A stretch of DNA of 64,000 bases from RGDT01 sp964630925 (GCA_964630925.1 CAZVZK010000020.1:32801-96800); one strand, 5' to 3'; positions 21,638 to 30,380 are shown, numbered from the stretch's first letter. Notes: generated by a model not told the origin, from the sequence alone. Numbers and translations are program-made.

Positions 21638-22138
21638 TCAGCGCGGCAGCGGGGCGAGGTGCGGCCCGGCGAGGATGACGCCCTCGGCCTGGTGGCGGGC
21701 CAGCTTGCGGAAGTAGTCGAGGACGAGGGCGCGGTGCTTGGGGGAGAGGTCGCGCCATTTGGGGTTGTCGCGCGCCTCCTGCTCGTTGCGGGCGATCCGC
21801 TGGCGGTGCGCCGGGACGGCGAGGCGGAGGTGCTGCTCGGTCAAGGCATCGAGCACGGCGAGGGCGGCCTCGTTCGCGCAGCGCTCCATGACGAGGCGGA
21901 CGGATCGCCCGTCGGCCTGGGGGATGACGCGGAGGCGGTCCAGCACCCATTCGGGGGAGGGCCGGGGCTCGGGGAGGCCGTGGACGGGCAGGGCGAGGGC
22001 GTTGGCGACGAACGCGGGCGACGTGAAGCGTGGGGCGAGGGCGGACGCGGTGAGGCCGGGCGCCGCGAGGTGGGCCTGCGGCACGGCGGGGTGGAGGAAG
22101 GGAGCGGGGGCGCAGACGGCCAGCAGGACGGCGAGCAT
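21638..22138 (-). CDS. Secreted Wzz-periplasmic-domain-like protein, paralogue 2
   Basis: 166 residues, starting at the ATG at 22138 with GAGGG upstream. A hydrophobic leader MLAVLLAVCAPAPFLHPAVP is followed by SPAFVANALALPVHGLP, PEWVLDRLRVIPQADGRSVR, LVMERCANEAALAVLDALTE and a basic helical tail. The order of elements matches the downstream paralogue throughout. It is the first gene of the pair and diverges from the propeller gene at 22268. No enzyme motif is seen. Confidence 0.5.
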   Translation of the reverse strand: MLAVLLAVCAPAPFLHPAVPQAHLAAPGLTASALAPRFTSPAFVANALALPVHGLPEPRPSPEWVLDRLRVIPQADGRSVRLVMERCANEAALAVLDALTEQHLRLAVPAHRQRIARNEQEARDNPKWRDLSPKHRALVLDYFRKLARHQAEGVILAGPHLAPLPR

Positions 22139-22267
22139 GGCATTCGCCCTCGTGGGTCTCTCTGAATCATCACCGGCCGCGGGCGCGGCGTGACGCATGA
22201 CGGGGGGAAGGCGCTTGCCGAAGGCGGGCGTATCGGGCATGATGGCCTCACGCCCCGGAGGCCGCCC

Positions 22268-23743
22268 ATGAATGCCGTTCTGATCCTCGCCGCCGTCTTC
22301 GCGCCCGCCCCCGTGCCCCCGCCCCCGGCCCCCATGTTCGGCTGGCCGGCCCGCGGCCCCGTCGGGCCGGCCACGCCGGCGCTGCCGACCTCGTGGGACG
22401 CGAAGACCGGGGCCAACGTCCTGTGGAGCGTCCCGCTGGGGACCAAGGCCTCCGTCTGGGGGCCGTGCGTCCACGGCGGGCGGATCTTCATCGGCACGAA
22501 CAACCAGAATCCGCGCGACCCGGCCATCAGGGGCGACCGCGGCGTGATGATGTGCCTGCGGGCCTCCGACGGCAAGTTCCTCTGGCAGATCGTCCACGAC
22601 AAGCTGCCGGAGGGGCGCGTCCACGACTGGCCGGAGGAGGGCATCCAGTCGTGCCCCGCCGCCGTGGGAGATAGGATCTATTACGTCTCCAACCGCTGCG
22701 AGCTGGTCTGCGCCGACGCGGCGACGGGCCTCGTCGTCTGGAAGCTCGACATGAAGAAGGACCTCGGCGTCCTCCCGCACAACCTGGCGTGCGGCTCGCC
22801 GCTGGTCGTCGGCGACACGGTGTTCGTGGTCACGGGCAACGGCGTGGACGGGGAGCACACCCGCATCCCCGCGCCGGACGCGCCGAGCTTCCTGGCCGTG
22901 GACCGCAGGACGGGCAAGGTGCGGTGGTCGAGCAAGCTGCCGGGCCGGGGCATCATGCACGGGCAGTGGTCGAACCCGGTGTACACCGAGGCCGGGGGCC
23001 GCAAGCAGGTGATCTTCCCCGGCGGCGACGGCCGGCTGTACTCGTTCGAGCCGAACAAGGGCGAGCTCCTGTGGACGTTCGACTGCAACCCTCAGGGGGC
23101 CGTCTACCGCCTGGGCGGGCGGGGCACGCGCAACCACTTCATCGCCTCGCCCACGGTCAAGGACGGGAGGCTGTACGTCGGCGTGGGCGAGGACCCCGAG
23201 CACAAGCAGGGCGTCGGCCACCTGTGGTGCATCGACGTGACGAAGAGGCCCAAGGCCAAGGGGGGGGACCTGTCGCCGTGGAGCGCCCCGCGTGCCGAGG
23301 CGCCGAGCAGGTTCGACCCGAAGGACGCGCGGAACAAGGATTCGGCGCTGGTGTGGCACGTCGGCGGGGCGACGGCCGAGGAGGACGCCGACAGGGCTTA
23401 TCACTTCGGCCGGACGCTGTCCACCTGCGCGGTGCACGAGGGGCTGTGCTACGCGGCGGACTTCGACGGCTTCGTCTACTGCTTCGACGCGCGGACGGGC
23501 AGGAAGTACTGGGAGCATGACATGGACGCGCAGACGTGGGCCTCGCCGTACCTGGCCGGGGGGCACGTCTACATCGGCAACGACAACGGCCAGGTGCTGG
23601 TCTTCAAGCACGGCAGGAAGAAGGAGCTAGTGGGCACGGTGCGGATGCGCGGCAGGGTCCGCACGCCGGCGGTGGCCGAGGGCGGCGTGCTGTATGTGGT
23701 GACCGAGAACCCGTGCAAGCTGTGGGCGATCAAGGGGAAGTGA
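22268..23743 (+). CDS. Secreted PQQ-like beta-propeller protein
   Basis: 491 residues. A short signal-like N-terminus (MNAVLILAAVFAPAPVPPPP) leads into blades with PQQ signatures: ASVWGPCVHGGRIFIGTNNQ, YYVSNRCELVCADAATGLVV, SFLAVDRRTGKVRWSSKLPG, GLCYAADFDGFVYCFDARTG and GRKYWEHDMDAQTWASPYLA. This is the form found in planctomycete propellers without a quinoprotein partner. Its stop is 3 bp before the next ATG, so it is probably co-transcribed with the two serpin-like genes. Confidence 0.8.
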   Translation: MNAVLILAAVFAPAPVPPPPAPMFGWPARGPVGPATPALPTSWDAKTGANVLWSVPLGTKASVWGPCVHGGRIFIGTNNQNPRDPAIRGDRGVMMCLRASDGKFLWQIVHDKLPEGRVHDWPEEGIQSCPAAVGDRIYYVSNRCELVCADAATGLVVWKLDMKKDLGVLPHNLACGSPLVVGDTVFVVTGNGVDGEHTRIPAPDAPSFLAVDRRTGKVRWSSKLPGRGIMHGQWSNPVYTEAGGRKQVIFPGGDGRLYSFEPNKGELLWTFDCNPQGAVYRLGGRGTRNHFIASPTVKDGRLYVGVGEDPEHKQGVGHLWCIDVTKRPKAKGGDLSPWSAPRAEAPSRFDPKDARNKDSALVWHVGGATAEEDADRAYHFGRTLSTCAVHEGLCYAADFDGFVYCFDARTGRKYWEHDMDAQTWASPYLAGGHVYIGNDNGQVLVFKHGRKKELVGTVRMRGRVRTPAVAEGGVLYVVTENPCKLWAIKGK

Positions 23744-23746
23744 CCC

Positions 23747-24805
23747 ATGAAACGCGCGGCGTGGATCGTCGGGCTGCTCCTGCTGGCGGCCGGCGTCGGT
23801 CTCGGGGTGTGGTGGCTCCGGACGCCCGCCGGGCCGCGTGACGTGGTGCCGAGGCGCACCGCCGTCGTGCCGACGCTTGATACGCCGATTCCCGAGGGGA
23901 AGTCGGCGCTGTGGTGCGCGTCGTTCCAGCTCGCGTGGGAGCATCTCAAGAAGGACGTCACGAAGGGGCCGGTGGAGCTGGACGGGGCGGAGGACGTCGC
24001 CAGGCGCCTCAACGACGCCGGTGCGGTGGCGGACACGCTGCTCGCGGAGGACTACTATTCCGCAGCGGGTTTCATGCGAGACGGCATCGCCGGGAAGATC
24101 CGCGCCGAGATGGCGGAGCGATTTCCCGATGTGTCGCCCCCGAGCTGGGGGTCGGACACTATCGCAGGGGCGTTCGCTTACCTGCGGGCGTCGCTGAAGT
24201 TCACCCACCGCTACATGGACCACAAGGAGCCGCTGACGTTTACAGGCGGCGACGGGAAGAAGACACGGGTGTACTCGTTCGGTTTCCCCTACCGGTCCCA
24301 GGGGGCCGCCGTGAGGCAGCTCGAGGTCCTGCACAATGAGTATGAGGGGGAGGGTGTCACCGCCGTCGTGGACCCGTGCAAGGATTCATCGCCCTATCAG
24401 CTCCTCCTCGCCATGCAGCCGCGACGGGCCACGCTCGCCGCCGCACTGGCCGACATGGAGCAGCGGGTCAAGACCAAGCCCCACCGGTTCGGCGGCCTGG
24501 ATGCGTTCTTCGTCCCGCGGATCGGCTTCCGCCTGAGCCACCGCTTCGAGGAGCTGGAAGGCCGCGCCATCCCCAACGTCGGGGAGCCGGCGTATCTGTC
24601 GCGGGCCGAGCAGCGGATCGAGTTCCGCCTCGACGCCACCGGCGCGACACTGGAGTCGAGGGCAGAGCTGCAAGTTGCGAAGAAAGGTGGTGCGCCGGAG
24701 CTGTACTTCGACCGCCCCTTCCTCGTGGTCATGAGTAAGCGTGGCGCCAGGGCGCCTTTCTTCGTCCTGTGGGTCGAGAACGACGACCTGCTGGAGCCGT
24801 GGTAA
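23747..24805 (+). CDS. Membrane-anchored serpin-like protein, paralogue 1
   Basis: 352 residues: a single N-terminal helix (AAWIVGLLLLAAGVGLGVWW) and an outer domain. By eye the domain follows the serpin fold in order: helix-B-like SALWCASFQLAWEHLKKDV (about 53-71), AFAYLRASLKFTHRY where serpins have strand 3A, SPYQLLLAM, the strand FFVPRIGFRLSHRFEELEGR, then RIEFRLDATG before the reactive loop. From that Gly to the PF of FDRPFLVV is 27 residues, the same as in alpha-1-antitrypsin, and LVVMSKRGARAPFFVLWVEN matches the serpin C-terminus position for position. The hinge has L, E and R where inhibitors have small residues, so it is predicted not to inhibit proteases. Confidence 0.65.
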   Translation: MKRAAWIVGLLLLAAGVGLGVWWLRTPAGPRDVVPRRTAVVPTLDTPIPEGKSALWCASFQLAWEHLKKDVTKGPVELDGAEDVARRLNDAGAVADTLLAEDYYSAAGFMRDGIAGKIRAEMAERFPDVSPPSWGSDTIAGAFAYLRASLKFTHRYMDHKEPLTFTGGDGKKTRVYSFGFPYRSQGAAVRQLEVLHNEYEGEGVTAVVDPCKDSSPYQLLLAMQPRRATLAAALADMEQRVKTKPHRFGGLDAFFVPRIGFRLSHRFEELEGRAIPNVGEPAYLSRAEQRIEFRLDATGATLESRAELQVAKKGGAPELYFDRPFLVVMSKRGARAPFFVLWVENDDLLEPW

Positions 24806-24823
24806 CGGCGGGGAGGACGTGCC

Positions 24824-25951
24824 ATGAGCCGGCGTGGTCTGGTGCTGGCGGGGCTGGGGATCGTGGCCGTGGTGGGCGTCGCCGTCTGCCTCTCGTGGCT
24901 GCCCCCAGCCGGCCAGTGGCCCCCAGGCGGGCCGCCGGCGCCGCGCCCCCTGACGGACCTGCGCGACGTAGTGCCGACGCGGACGGCCGTCGTGCCGACG
25001 CTAGACACGCCGATACCGGCGGGCAAGTCGGCCATCTGGTGCGCCTCGTTCCAGATGGCGTGGGAGCGTCTCAAGGCGGATGTGCTCAATGGCCCGGTCC
25101 GATTGGAGGGCGCCGAGGATGCCGCCAGACACCTCAACGACGCACCCACATTGGAGGACGCCGTCGAGGCTCAGGACGTGTACACGGCCGGCGGGTGGGT
25201 GCGCGACGGCATTGTTGGGAAGATCAAGCGCGAGATGGCCGGCCGCTTCCCTGGCTGGGAGGTGCCTGCGGATCTGGGCGACGGGGCGGCCGCGGTGGCC
25301 TACGCCCACCTCCGCGCTGCCGTCGAGTTCACGGTCCCGCTCCTCGATAGCTCCCACCCGCTCAAATTCAAGGGAGCTGACGACCGGATGAGCAACGTCC
25401 GCTCGTTCGGGCTACCGGGCAGCACAACTCAGGTAGGGGGGGCTGGCACGGCGGCCGCTATCCTGCACGCCGACGGATTCAAGCCGTTCCGGCAGGACGT
25501 GTTCGTCATCGATCCGTGCAAGGACTCGTCGCCGTATCAGCTCCTGTTGGCCCGCGTCCCCAGGCAGGCAACGCTGGCCCTGCTGGTGGCCGACGTGGGA
25601 AGGCGCATCGCGCTCGGCCTCAACGAACGCGAACGGGCTTTCCGACTCCTCGATTCGCTGCTCGTCCCCGACATGCGGTTCCGCATCGATCACCGCTTTA
25701 CGGAGCTGGAGCGGGCGCTGCTGAACCCGGAGGCGAAGGGCCTGACCCTGTCGGCACGCCAGAGGATCGACTTCCGCCTCGACCGGGGTGGCGCACGGCT
25801 GGAATCCCGTTACGTCATCCAGCCGAAGTCCGATCCGCGTTCGTTCGACTGCGACGGGCCCTTCGCCGTCCTCATGCGGAAACGCGGCTCCACGCAGCCC
25901 TTCCTCGTCCTGTGGGTGGACAACGACGAGCTGCTGGAGCCGTGGGATTGA
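24824..25951 (+). CDS. Membrane-anchored serpin-like protein, paralogue 2
   Basis: 375 residues, a tandem relative of the previous gene, 18 bp after it with GGAGG before the ATG. An anchor (LVLAGLGIVAVVGVAVCLSW) and Pro-rich linker precede the same blocks: SAIWCASFQMAWERLKADV, AVAYAHLRAAVEFTVPLLDS, DPCKDSSPYQLLLARV, LLVPDMRFRIDHRFTELERA, RIDFRLDRGGARLESRYVI, GPFAVLMRKRGSTQPFLVLW. The reactive-loop equivalent is two residues shorter than in the first copy, and its hinge is again filled with bulky residues. N-terminal anchoring would place the domain outside the inner membrane. Confidence 0.65.
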   Translation: MSRRGLVLAGLGIVAVVGVAVCLSWLPPAGQWPPGGPPAPRPLTDLRDVVPTRTAVVPTLDTPIPAGKSAIWCASFQMAWERLKADVLNGPVRLEGAEDAARHLNDAPTLEDAVEAQDVYTAGGWVRDGIVGKIKREMAGRFPGWEVPADLGDGAAAVAYAHLRAAVEFTVPLLDSSHPLKFKGADDRMSNVRSFGLPGSTTQVGGAGTAAAILHADGFKPFRQDVFVIDPCKDSSPYQLLLARVPRQATLALLVADVGRRIALGLNERERAFRLLDSLLVPDMRFRIDHRFTELERALLNPEAKGLTLSARQRIDFRLDRGGARLESRYVIQPKSDPRSFDCDGPFAVLMRKRGSTQPFLVLWVDNDELLEPWD

Positions 25952-25959
25952 GCGGCGGG

Positions 25960-26307
25960 TCACTTGAAGATCACGGCGCCCTTGCCGGTGAGCGTCACGG
26001 GGCCCTTGGCGCCCTGATAGGTGAGTTTGACGGCGCCGGTGGCGCTGTCGGCGTCGATGCGGAACGCGACGCTGCCGGCGAGGGTGCCGGTCATCGTCAC
26101 GTAGCGGCCCGCCGTGAAGCCCCCGCCGGTGACGCGCACGGCGTACGGCCCGTACTTGCCGGCCCCCGTCAGCGGGCTGCCCGTCGCCGACGCCGAGAAA
26201 CCCACGCCCCCCAGGTTGGCGCTGATCGAGGCGGCCGTGGGCGCGGCGGCCTCGGCGGACACGGCCAGGGCGGCCAGGGCGATCAGCGAGCAGATCGAGC
26301 GGTTCAT
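25960..26307 (-). CDS. Small secreted protein (115 aa)
   Basis: A signal peptide (MNRSICSLIALAALAVSAEA) is followed by about 95 residues rich in Gly, Ser, Thr and Val with alternating strands (YAVRVTGGGFTAGRYVTMTG, SVAFRIDADSATGAVKLTYQ, GPVTLTGKGAVIFK), so a small beta-sandwich is likely. It converges on the second serpin-like gene 8 bp away. Function unknown. Confidence 0.65.
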   Translation of the reverse strand: MNRSICSLIALAALAVSAEAAAPTAASISANLGGVGFSASATGSPLTGAGKYGPYAVRVTGGGFTAGRYVTMTGTLAGSVAFRIDADSATGAVKLTYQGAKGPVTLTGKGAVIFK

Positions 26308-26531
26308 CGTTGCCTCGTTTCGTGTGCAGCGCAGGCGGCATCCGTGGCACGGCGAAGACGCTTCGCCGCCGAGAAGGAGGGGATGCAAGGGCCGCCTACG
26401 AGAGTCACCCACGGGCCCCGCCGCCCGCGTGTGACCGCCCTTGTGAAAAGAATTTCGCCGGAACCCTCGGCGGCCCCGCGCTCGTCTAATCCGCACATGT
26501 CCTCACCCGCGCCCGCCCCGGTGCCGACGCC

Positions 26532-28544
26532 ATGACAGCCCCCCACGACCCGGCCGAGCGGACGATGCCGGCCTCGCCCGACCCCTGGCTGGGCCGGGCG
26601 CTGGGCCGCTACCGCATCACCGGGCATCTCGGGCAGGGCGGGATGGCCGTCGTCTACCGGGCCGTGGACCGCTCGCTCCGCCGGCCCGTCGCACTCAAGC
26701 TCCTCAACGCCGAGCCCGCGGGCGACGCGGCGCAGGCGCGCCGGCTGCTCCGCGAGGCACGCTCCGCCGGCCGGCTCAGCCACCCCAACATCGTCGCCGT
26801 CCTCGACGCCGACCAGGCCGACGGCACGTGCTTCCTGGTCATGGAGCTGGTCAACGGCGGCAGCGCCCAGGAGTTCCTCACCGCCCAGGGGCGGTTCGCC
26901 TGGCCCCTGGCGACGTGGATCGCCGCCGAGGCGTGCAAGGGGCTGGCCGCCGCCCACGCCGCCGGCATCGTCCACAGAGACGTGAAGCCGTCCAACATCC
27001 TCCTCGGGCGCGACGGCGACGTGAAGCTCGCCGACTTCGGGCTGGCCAAGGCCGAGGACCTGACCGCCTTCACGTCCACGGGCACGGGGCGCGTCCTCGG
27101 CACGCCGAACTTCATGAGCCCCGAGCAGTGCCGCGCCGAGGACGCCGACGACTGCAGCGACATCTACTCGATGGGTGCGACGTACCACGCCCTGCTGACG
27201 GGGCAGCCGCCGTACCCGCTGGGCGTCCCCGTGCAGGTCATGTTCGCGCACTGCTCGCGGCCCGTCCCCGACCCGCGTGCCGCCGACCCGGCCATCCCCG
27301 CGGCGTGCGCCCGCCTCGTGGCGCGGGCGATGGCCAAGCGCCGCGACCAGCGGCACCCGTCCGCCGCCGCCCTGCTCGCCGACCTGCAGGCGATCCTGTC
27401 CACGGTCCCCGGCCCGACGCGGCGGCCGAAGTTCGTGCTGCCCGGCGGCGGCCCCGCCCACCTCGACGAGGACACGACGCGGCGGCCGTTCCTGTCGCGG
27501 CGCGTGTGGATCGGGGCGGCCGCCGGGGCCGCCCTCCTCCTCGCCGGCGGGGCGTGGCTGGCCTTGGGCCGGCGGCCCGGCCCGGCGCCGGCGGCGCCGG
27601 CGGGATCGCCCTCATTCACCGGCGGGGCGGCGGAGCGGACGCTGCCGACGGCCAGGCCCGTCACCGGCGTGGCCTGGTCGCCCGACGGGCGCTGGCTGGC
27701 GGCCTCGGGGGACGGCGTCTCGCTGTGGGACGGCTCCTCGGCGACGCCGACGCGCGTCCTGTGGCCGGGCAAGACGATCCACGCCGCCGCCTTCTCCCCC
27801 GACGGCAGGACGCTCGCCGCCGGCGGCGACGGCGTGGTCCTGACCTGGCGTGTCGAGGGCGGCCAGGAGGCGACGTGGCGTGTGGGCGAGGCGGGCAGCC
27901 CGGTGAGTGGCCTGGCGTGGTGCGCGCGGGGCTTGCGGCTGGCGGCCCGCTTCGACCGCCGCGCCCCGACGCTGCCGCCCGTCGTCGTCTGGGACGTGGC
28001 GGCGGGCGAGGTGGCATACCGCCTGCCGGCGTCGGTGGGGCGCGTCTTCGCCCTGGCGTTCAGCGGCGACGAGCTGGCGACGTGCGGCGACGGCCCCGTG
28101 CGCCTGTGGGGCCGCGAGGCCGGCGAGGACCGCGGGCGGCTCGACACCGGCTTCGCCGTCGCGTCGGGGCTGGCCGCCGGCCCGCGTGGGCTGCTGGCGG
28201 TCGGCGGATATTCCCTCGGCGCGGGGCGTGGCCGCGGGATACAGTTGTGGGACGTGGCACGGCGGGGGCGTCTCGCGCCGGCCCTGATCGACACGCCGCG
28301 CAGCTCGGCCGTCGCCGTCTGCCCTGACGGGCGTCTGCTCGCGGGGGCCGTGCTGGGGCAGGCGACGCTCTGGGCCGTGGCGACCCGGCGCGAGGGGCGC
28401 ACGGTGGGCGAGCCGTCGAAGCAGCCGACGACCTGCCTGGCGTTCGCGCCCGGCGGGGGGCTGCTGGCGTTCAGCGCCGGGGCGACGGGGGTGAGGGTGG
28501 TGGACGTGCGGCAGGACCGCGAGGCGGCGGGGGGCGGGGCATGA
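26532..28544 (+). CDS. Ser/Thr protein kinase with WD40-like C-terminal domain
   Basis: 670 residues. The Hanks-type kinase domain spans about 25-295: glycine loop GHLGQGGMAVVYRA, lysine K56 in VALKLL, HRDVKPSN with D150, DFG at 168-170, and SPEQ in the activation segment. A single transmembrane helix follows (VWIGAAAGAALLLAGGAWLA, about 325-345). The C-terminus is a WD40-like propeller (GVAWSPDGRWLAASGDGVSL, AFSPDGRTLAAGGDGVVLTW, ALAFSGDELATCGDGPVRLW). The propeller would be outside the membrane and may sense or bind a ligand. Its stop overlaps the start of the sigma-factor gene (ATGA). Confidence 0.9.
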   Translation: MTAPHDPAERTMPASPDPWLGRALGRYRITGHLGQGGMAVVYRAVDRSLRRPVALKLLNAEPAGDAAQARRLLREARSAGRLSHPNIVAVLDADQADGTCFLVMELVNGGSAQEFLTAQGRFAWPLATWIAAEACKGLAAAHAAGIVHRDVKPSNILLGRDGDVKLADFGLAKAEDLTAFTSTGTGRVLGTPNFMSPEQCRAEDADDCSDIYSMGATYHALLTGQPPYPLGVPVQVMFAHCSRPVPDPRAADPAIPAACARLVARAMAKRRDQRHPSAAALLADLQAILSTVPGPTRRPKFVLPGGGPAHLDEDTTRRPFLSRRVWIGAAAGAALLLAGGAWLALGRRPGPAPAAPAGSPSFTGGAAERTLPTARPVTGVAWSPDGRWLAASGDGVSLWDGSSATPTRVLWPGKTIHAAAFSPDGRTLAAGGDGVVLTWRVEGGQEATWRVGEAGSPVSGLAWCARGLRLAARFDRRAPTLPPVVVWDVAAGEVAYRLPASVGRVFALAFSGDELATCGDGPVRLWGREAGEDRGRLDTGFAVASGLAAGPRGLLAVGGYSLGAGRGRGIQLWDVARRGRLAPALIDTPRSSAVAVCPDGRLLAGAVLGQATLWAVATRREGRTVGEPSKQPTTCLAFAPGGGLLAFSAGATGVRVVDVRQDREAAGGGA

Positions 28545-29233
28545 GCGGGGCGATCCGACACCTGGACCAGATCTCGACGAGCTGGGCGGCCCTGGGCGAC
28601 CCGGTGAAGTTCACCCTGCGCTACGCCCCGGCCATCGAGCGTTACCTGCACGCCCTCCTGCGTGGGCGGGCGGAGGCGGAGGAGGTGTTGCAGGACTTCC
28701 TGTTGCGCGGGCTGGAGAGGGGTTTCGTGCGTGGCGACGCCCTGTCGGGACGCTTCCGCGACTATCTCAAGGCGGCGGTGCGGAACGCGGCCATCGACCG
28801 GCTGCGGCGGGGCAGGGCACTGCGGCAGGGGGATTTCGACCTGACGGAGCTGCCGGCGGGCGACGGGGAGGCGGATCGGGCGTGGGCGGAGGAGTGGCGG
28901 GCGTGTGTGCTGGGTCGGGCGTGGGAGGCGCTGCACGCGCACCAGCGCGGATCGCCGGGCAACCTGTCGCACACGGTGCTGCGTCTGGCGGCGGATCACC
29001 CCGACGAGGAATCGCCGGCGCTGGCGGCGCGGGCGTCGGCGGAGTCGGGGCAGGAGCTGACGGCGGAGGCGTACCGCAAGCAGCTCAGCCGGGCACGCAG
29101 GCGATTCGCCGGGATGGTGGTGGAGGAGGTGCGCAAGACGCTGCAGACGCCGAGCCGCGAGCGCGTCGAGGAGGAGCTGGCGGCGTTGGGCCTCCTGTCG
29201 TACCTGAGCGGGCACCTGGAGGACGTGGAGTAG
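28541..29233 (+). CDS. ECF-like RNA polymerase sigma factor
   Basis: 230 residues. Region 2 is recognisable (about 25-90): RYAPAIERYLHALLRGRAEA, EEVLQDFLLRGLERGFVRGD, LSGRFRDYLKAAVRNAAIDR, LRR. Region 4 is weaker (LTAEAYRKQLSRARRRFAGM at about 170-190), as in the planctomycete group of ECF-like factors that act with kinases. It starts inside the kinase stop codon (ATGA overlap), so the two are translationally coupled, and regulation of the factor by the kinase is a reasonable inference. No anti-sigma gene is seen nearby. Confidence 0.75.
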   Translation: MSGAIRHLDQISTSWAALGDPVKFTLRYAPAIERYLHALLRGRAEAEEVLQDFLLRGLERGFVRGDALSGRFRDYLKAAVRNAAIDRLRRGRALRQGDFDLTELPAGDGEADRAWAEEWRACVLGRAWEALHAHQRGSPGNLSHTVLRLAADHPDEESPALAARASAESGQELTAEAYRKQLSRARRRFAGMVVEEVRKTLQTPSRERVEEELAALGLLSYLSGHLEDVE

Positions 29234-29371
29234 CGGAGGGATACCCGCCCCGGGGGCGGCCCTCGTGCCTGAAACTTGTTCCGTCCGAGAATGCCAGGTA
29301 GAATCCGAAGGCCAGCTCCCTCAAGGCTGAGGTCAGGCGCGGCAGGCCCAAACACAAGAAGGGCAGAACTG

Positions 29372-29815
29372 ATGGCCGACACCTTAACACATCGGGAGCC
29401 CGTCCGGCTCAGCTCCGGCAGCGGGCCGATCCTCGTCACCGCCGAAGACGACCGCTTCTTCATCAGTGCCGATAAGGCGGTCAAGGCTTGCCGGGACGCC
29501 GTCCGCGAGCAGGAGAAATACGCCCACTTCCGGGAGACCTTGCTCGTCCCCATCAGGGAGTGGTGCGAGGCCCGCTCTGCGACGGTCAAGGGGTGCTACC
29601 TCGGGCTCCCGGGGCCGACGGACATCCTGCCCGCCTACATCGTCCCGGCCGCCCCCCCCTATCGGAAAGAGATCACCCGGGAGGCGAACGAGCTGGCCGA
29701 TGTCTTGCACGAGAGCGGTTGGAGGGTGGTGTTCACGCAGCTCCCGTCCGGGTCGAAGGATGAGCTGGCCGGGCTGTTCGACGCCGATCAGACGTTCCAG
29801 GTGTACGGGGCCTGA
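29372..29815 (+). CDS. Hypothetical protein, 147 aa, paired with HEPN-like gene
   Basis: A soluble protein with mixed alpha/beta pattern: EPVRLSSGSGPILVTAEDDR, FFISADKAVKACRDAVREQE, GCYLGLPGPTDILPAYIVPA, and a C-terminal half WRVVFTQLPSGSKDELAGLF. There is no nucleotidyltransferase (GSxxxG) motif, so it is not the usual MNT partner. It ends 2 bp before the start of the HEPN-like gene. A partner or antitoxin role is a guess from position only. Confidence 0.5.
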   Translation: MADTLTHREPVRLSSGSGPILVTAEDDRFFISADKAVKACRDAVREQEKYAHFRETLLVPIREWCEARSATVKGCYLGLPGPTDILPAYIVPAAPPYRKEITREANELADVLHESGWRVVFTQLPSGSKDELAGLFDADQTFQVYGA

Positions 29816-29817
29816 TC

Positions 29818-30204
29818 ATGCCGAATTCGCCCCAGCATCGTGAAAAAGCGGTACGGAACCTCGCGGCGCTGGCGACGATTGACGTGGCCCTGTTCCCGGA
29901 CTGGGCGGCCGTCATGGCCTTCTACCGGGCCGTTCATCTGGTCGAACGCCTGGCGGCCCGAGAAGGCCCGCCGGTGCATCACGAGAACCACCACGACCGG
30001 GCGGATTACGTCCGCCGCCGTCACCGGGCGATCCGGGACGATTACAACACCCTGTTCGATGCCGGCCTCGTGGCGCGGTACGGGACGATCCATCAGTTCG
30101 AGAGCCAGTTCTCATGTGATTATGTCAGGGACGAGCTGATCGGCGGGTGTCTGCGGCGGATCACGGACTACGTCTCGGCGGAGTTCGGGGGCGGGACGAC
30201 CTGA
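29818..30204 (+). CDS. HEPN-domain-like protein
   Basis: 128 residues, all-helical. It carries VMAFYRAVHLVERLAAREG and PPVHHENHHDRADYVRRRHR, then RYGTIHQ, which fits the Rx4-6H motif used by many HEPN RNases (R-YGTI-H). It lies 2 bp after the 147-aa gene, the usual spacing of a toxin-antitoxin type pair, although no classical partner is recognised. Its last codons lie inside the duplicated block that also carries the tRNA-Ser remnant. Confidence 0.55.
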   Translation: MPNSPQHREKAVRNLAALATIDVALFPDWAAVMAFYRAVHLVERLAAREGPPVHHENHHDRADYVRRRHRAIRDDYNTLFDAGLVARYGTIHQFESQFSCDYVRDELIGGCLRRITDYVSAEFGGGTT

Positions 30205-30380
30205 GATCCGGGCCCAGGAAGTAGCGGAGGGGAAGGGATTCGGACCCTTGGTGGGCTTTCACCCACGCCGGTTTTCAAGGCCGGAGTAATCGGCCACTCT
30301 GCCAGCCCTCCGGACGGCCACAGGACACACGCCCCCGCACGCCGGTCCAGGTCAGTCCAGGCGAGGCGACGCCCCGACGC
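30188..30380. repeat. Duplicated block around tRNA-Ser, left copy
   Basis: About 193 bp that match 47498-47690 at roughly 94% (about a dozen differences by eye), in the same orientation. It covers the last bases of the HEPN-like gene, a decayed tRNA-Ser and about 70 bp of flank ending in GCCCCGACGC. Outside this block the two loci are unrelated. Confidence 0.85.
30225..30311 (-). pseudogene. Decayed tRNA-Ser(UGA) copy
   Basis: Same 87-nt layout as the intact tRNA at 47535-47621, with the same UGA anticodon, but with four changes inside the gene. Acceptor position 7 is C, so it no longer pairs with position 66. The last anticodon-stem pair becomes C-A. The T-loop GTTCGAA becomes GTCCGAA, losing T55. 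One D-arm-side base (30285) also changes. Each change by itself could be tolerated, but together they indicate a non-functional copy. Confidence 0.75.
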
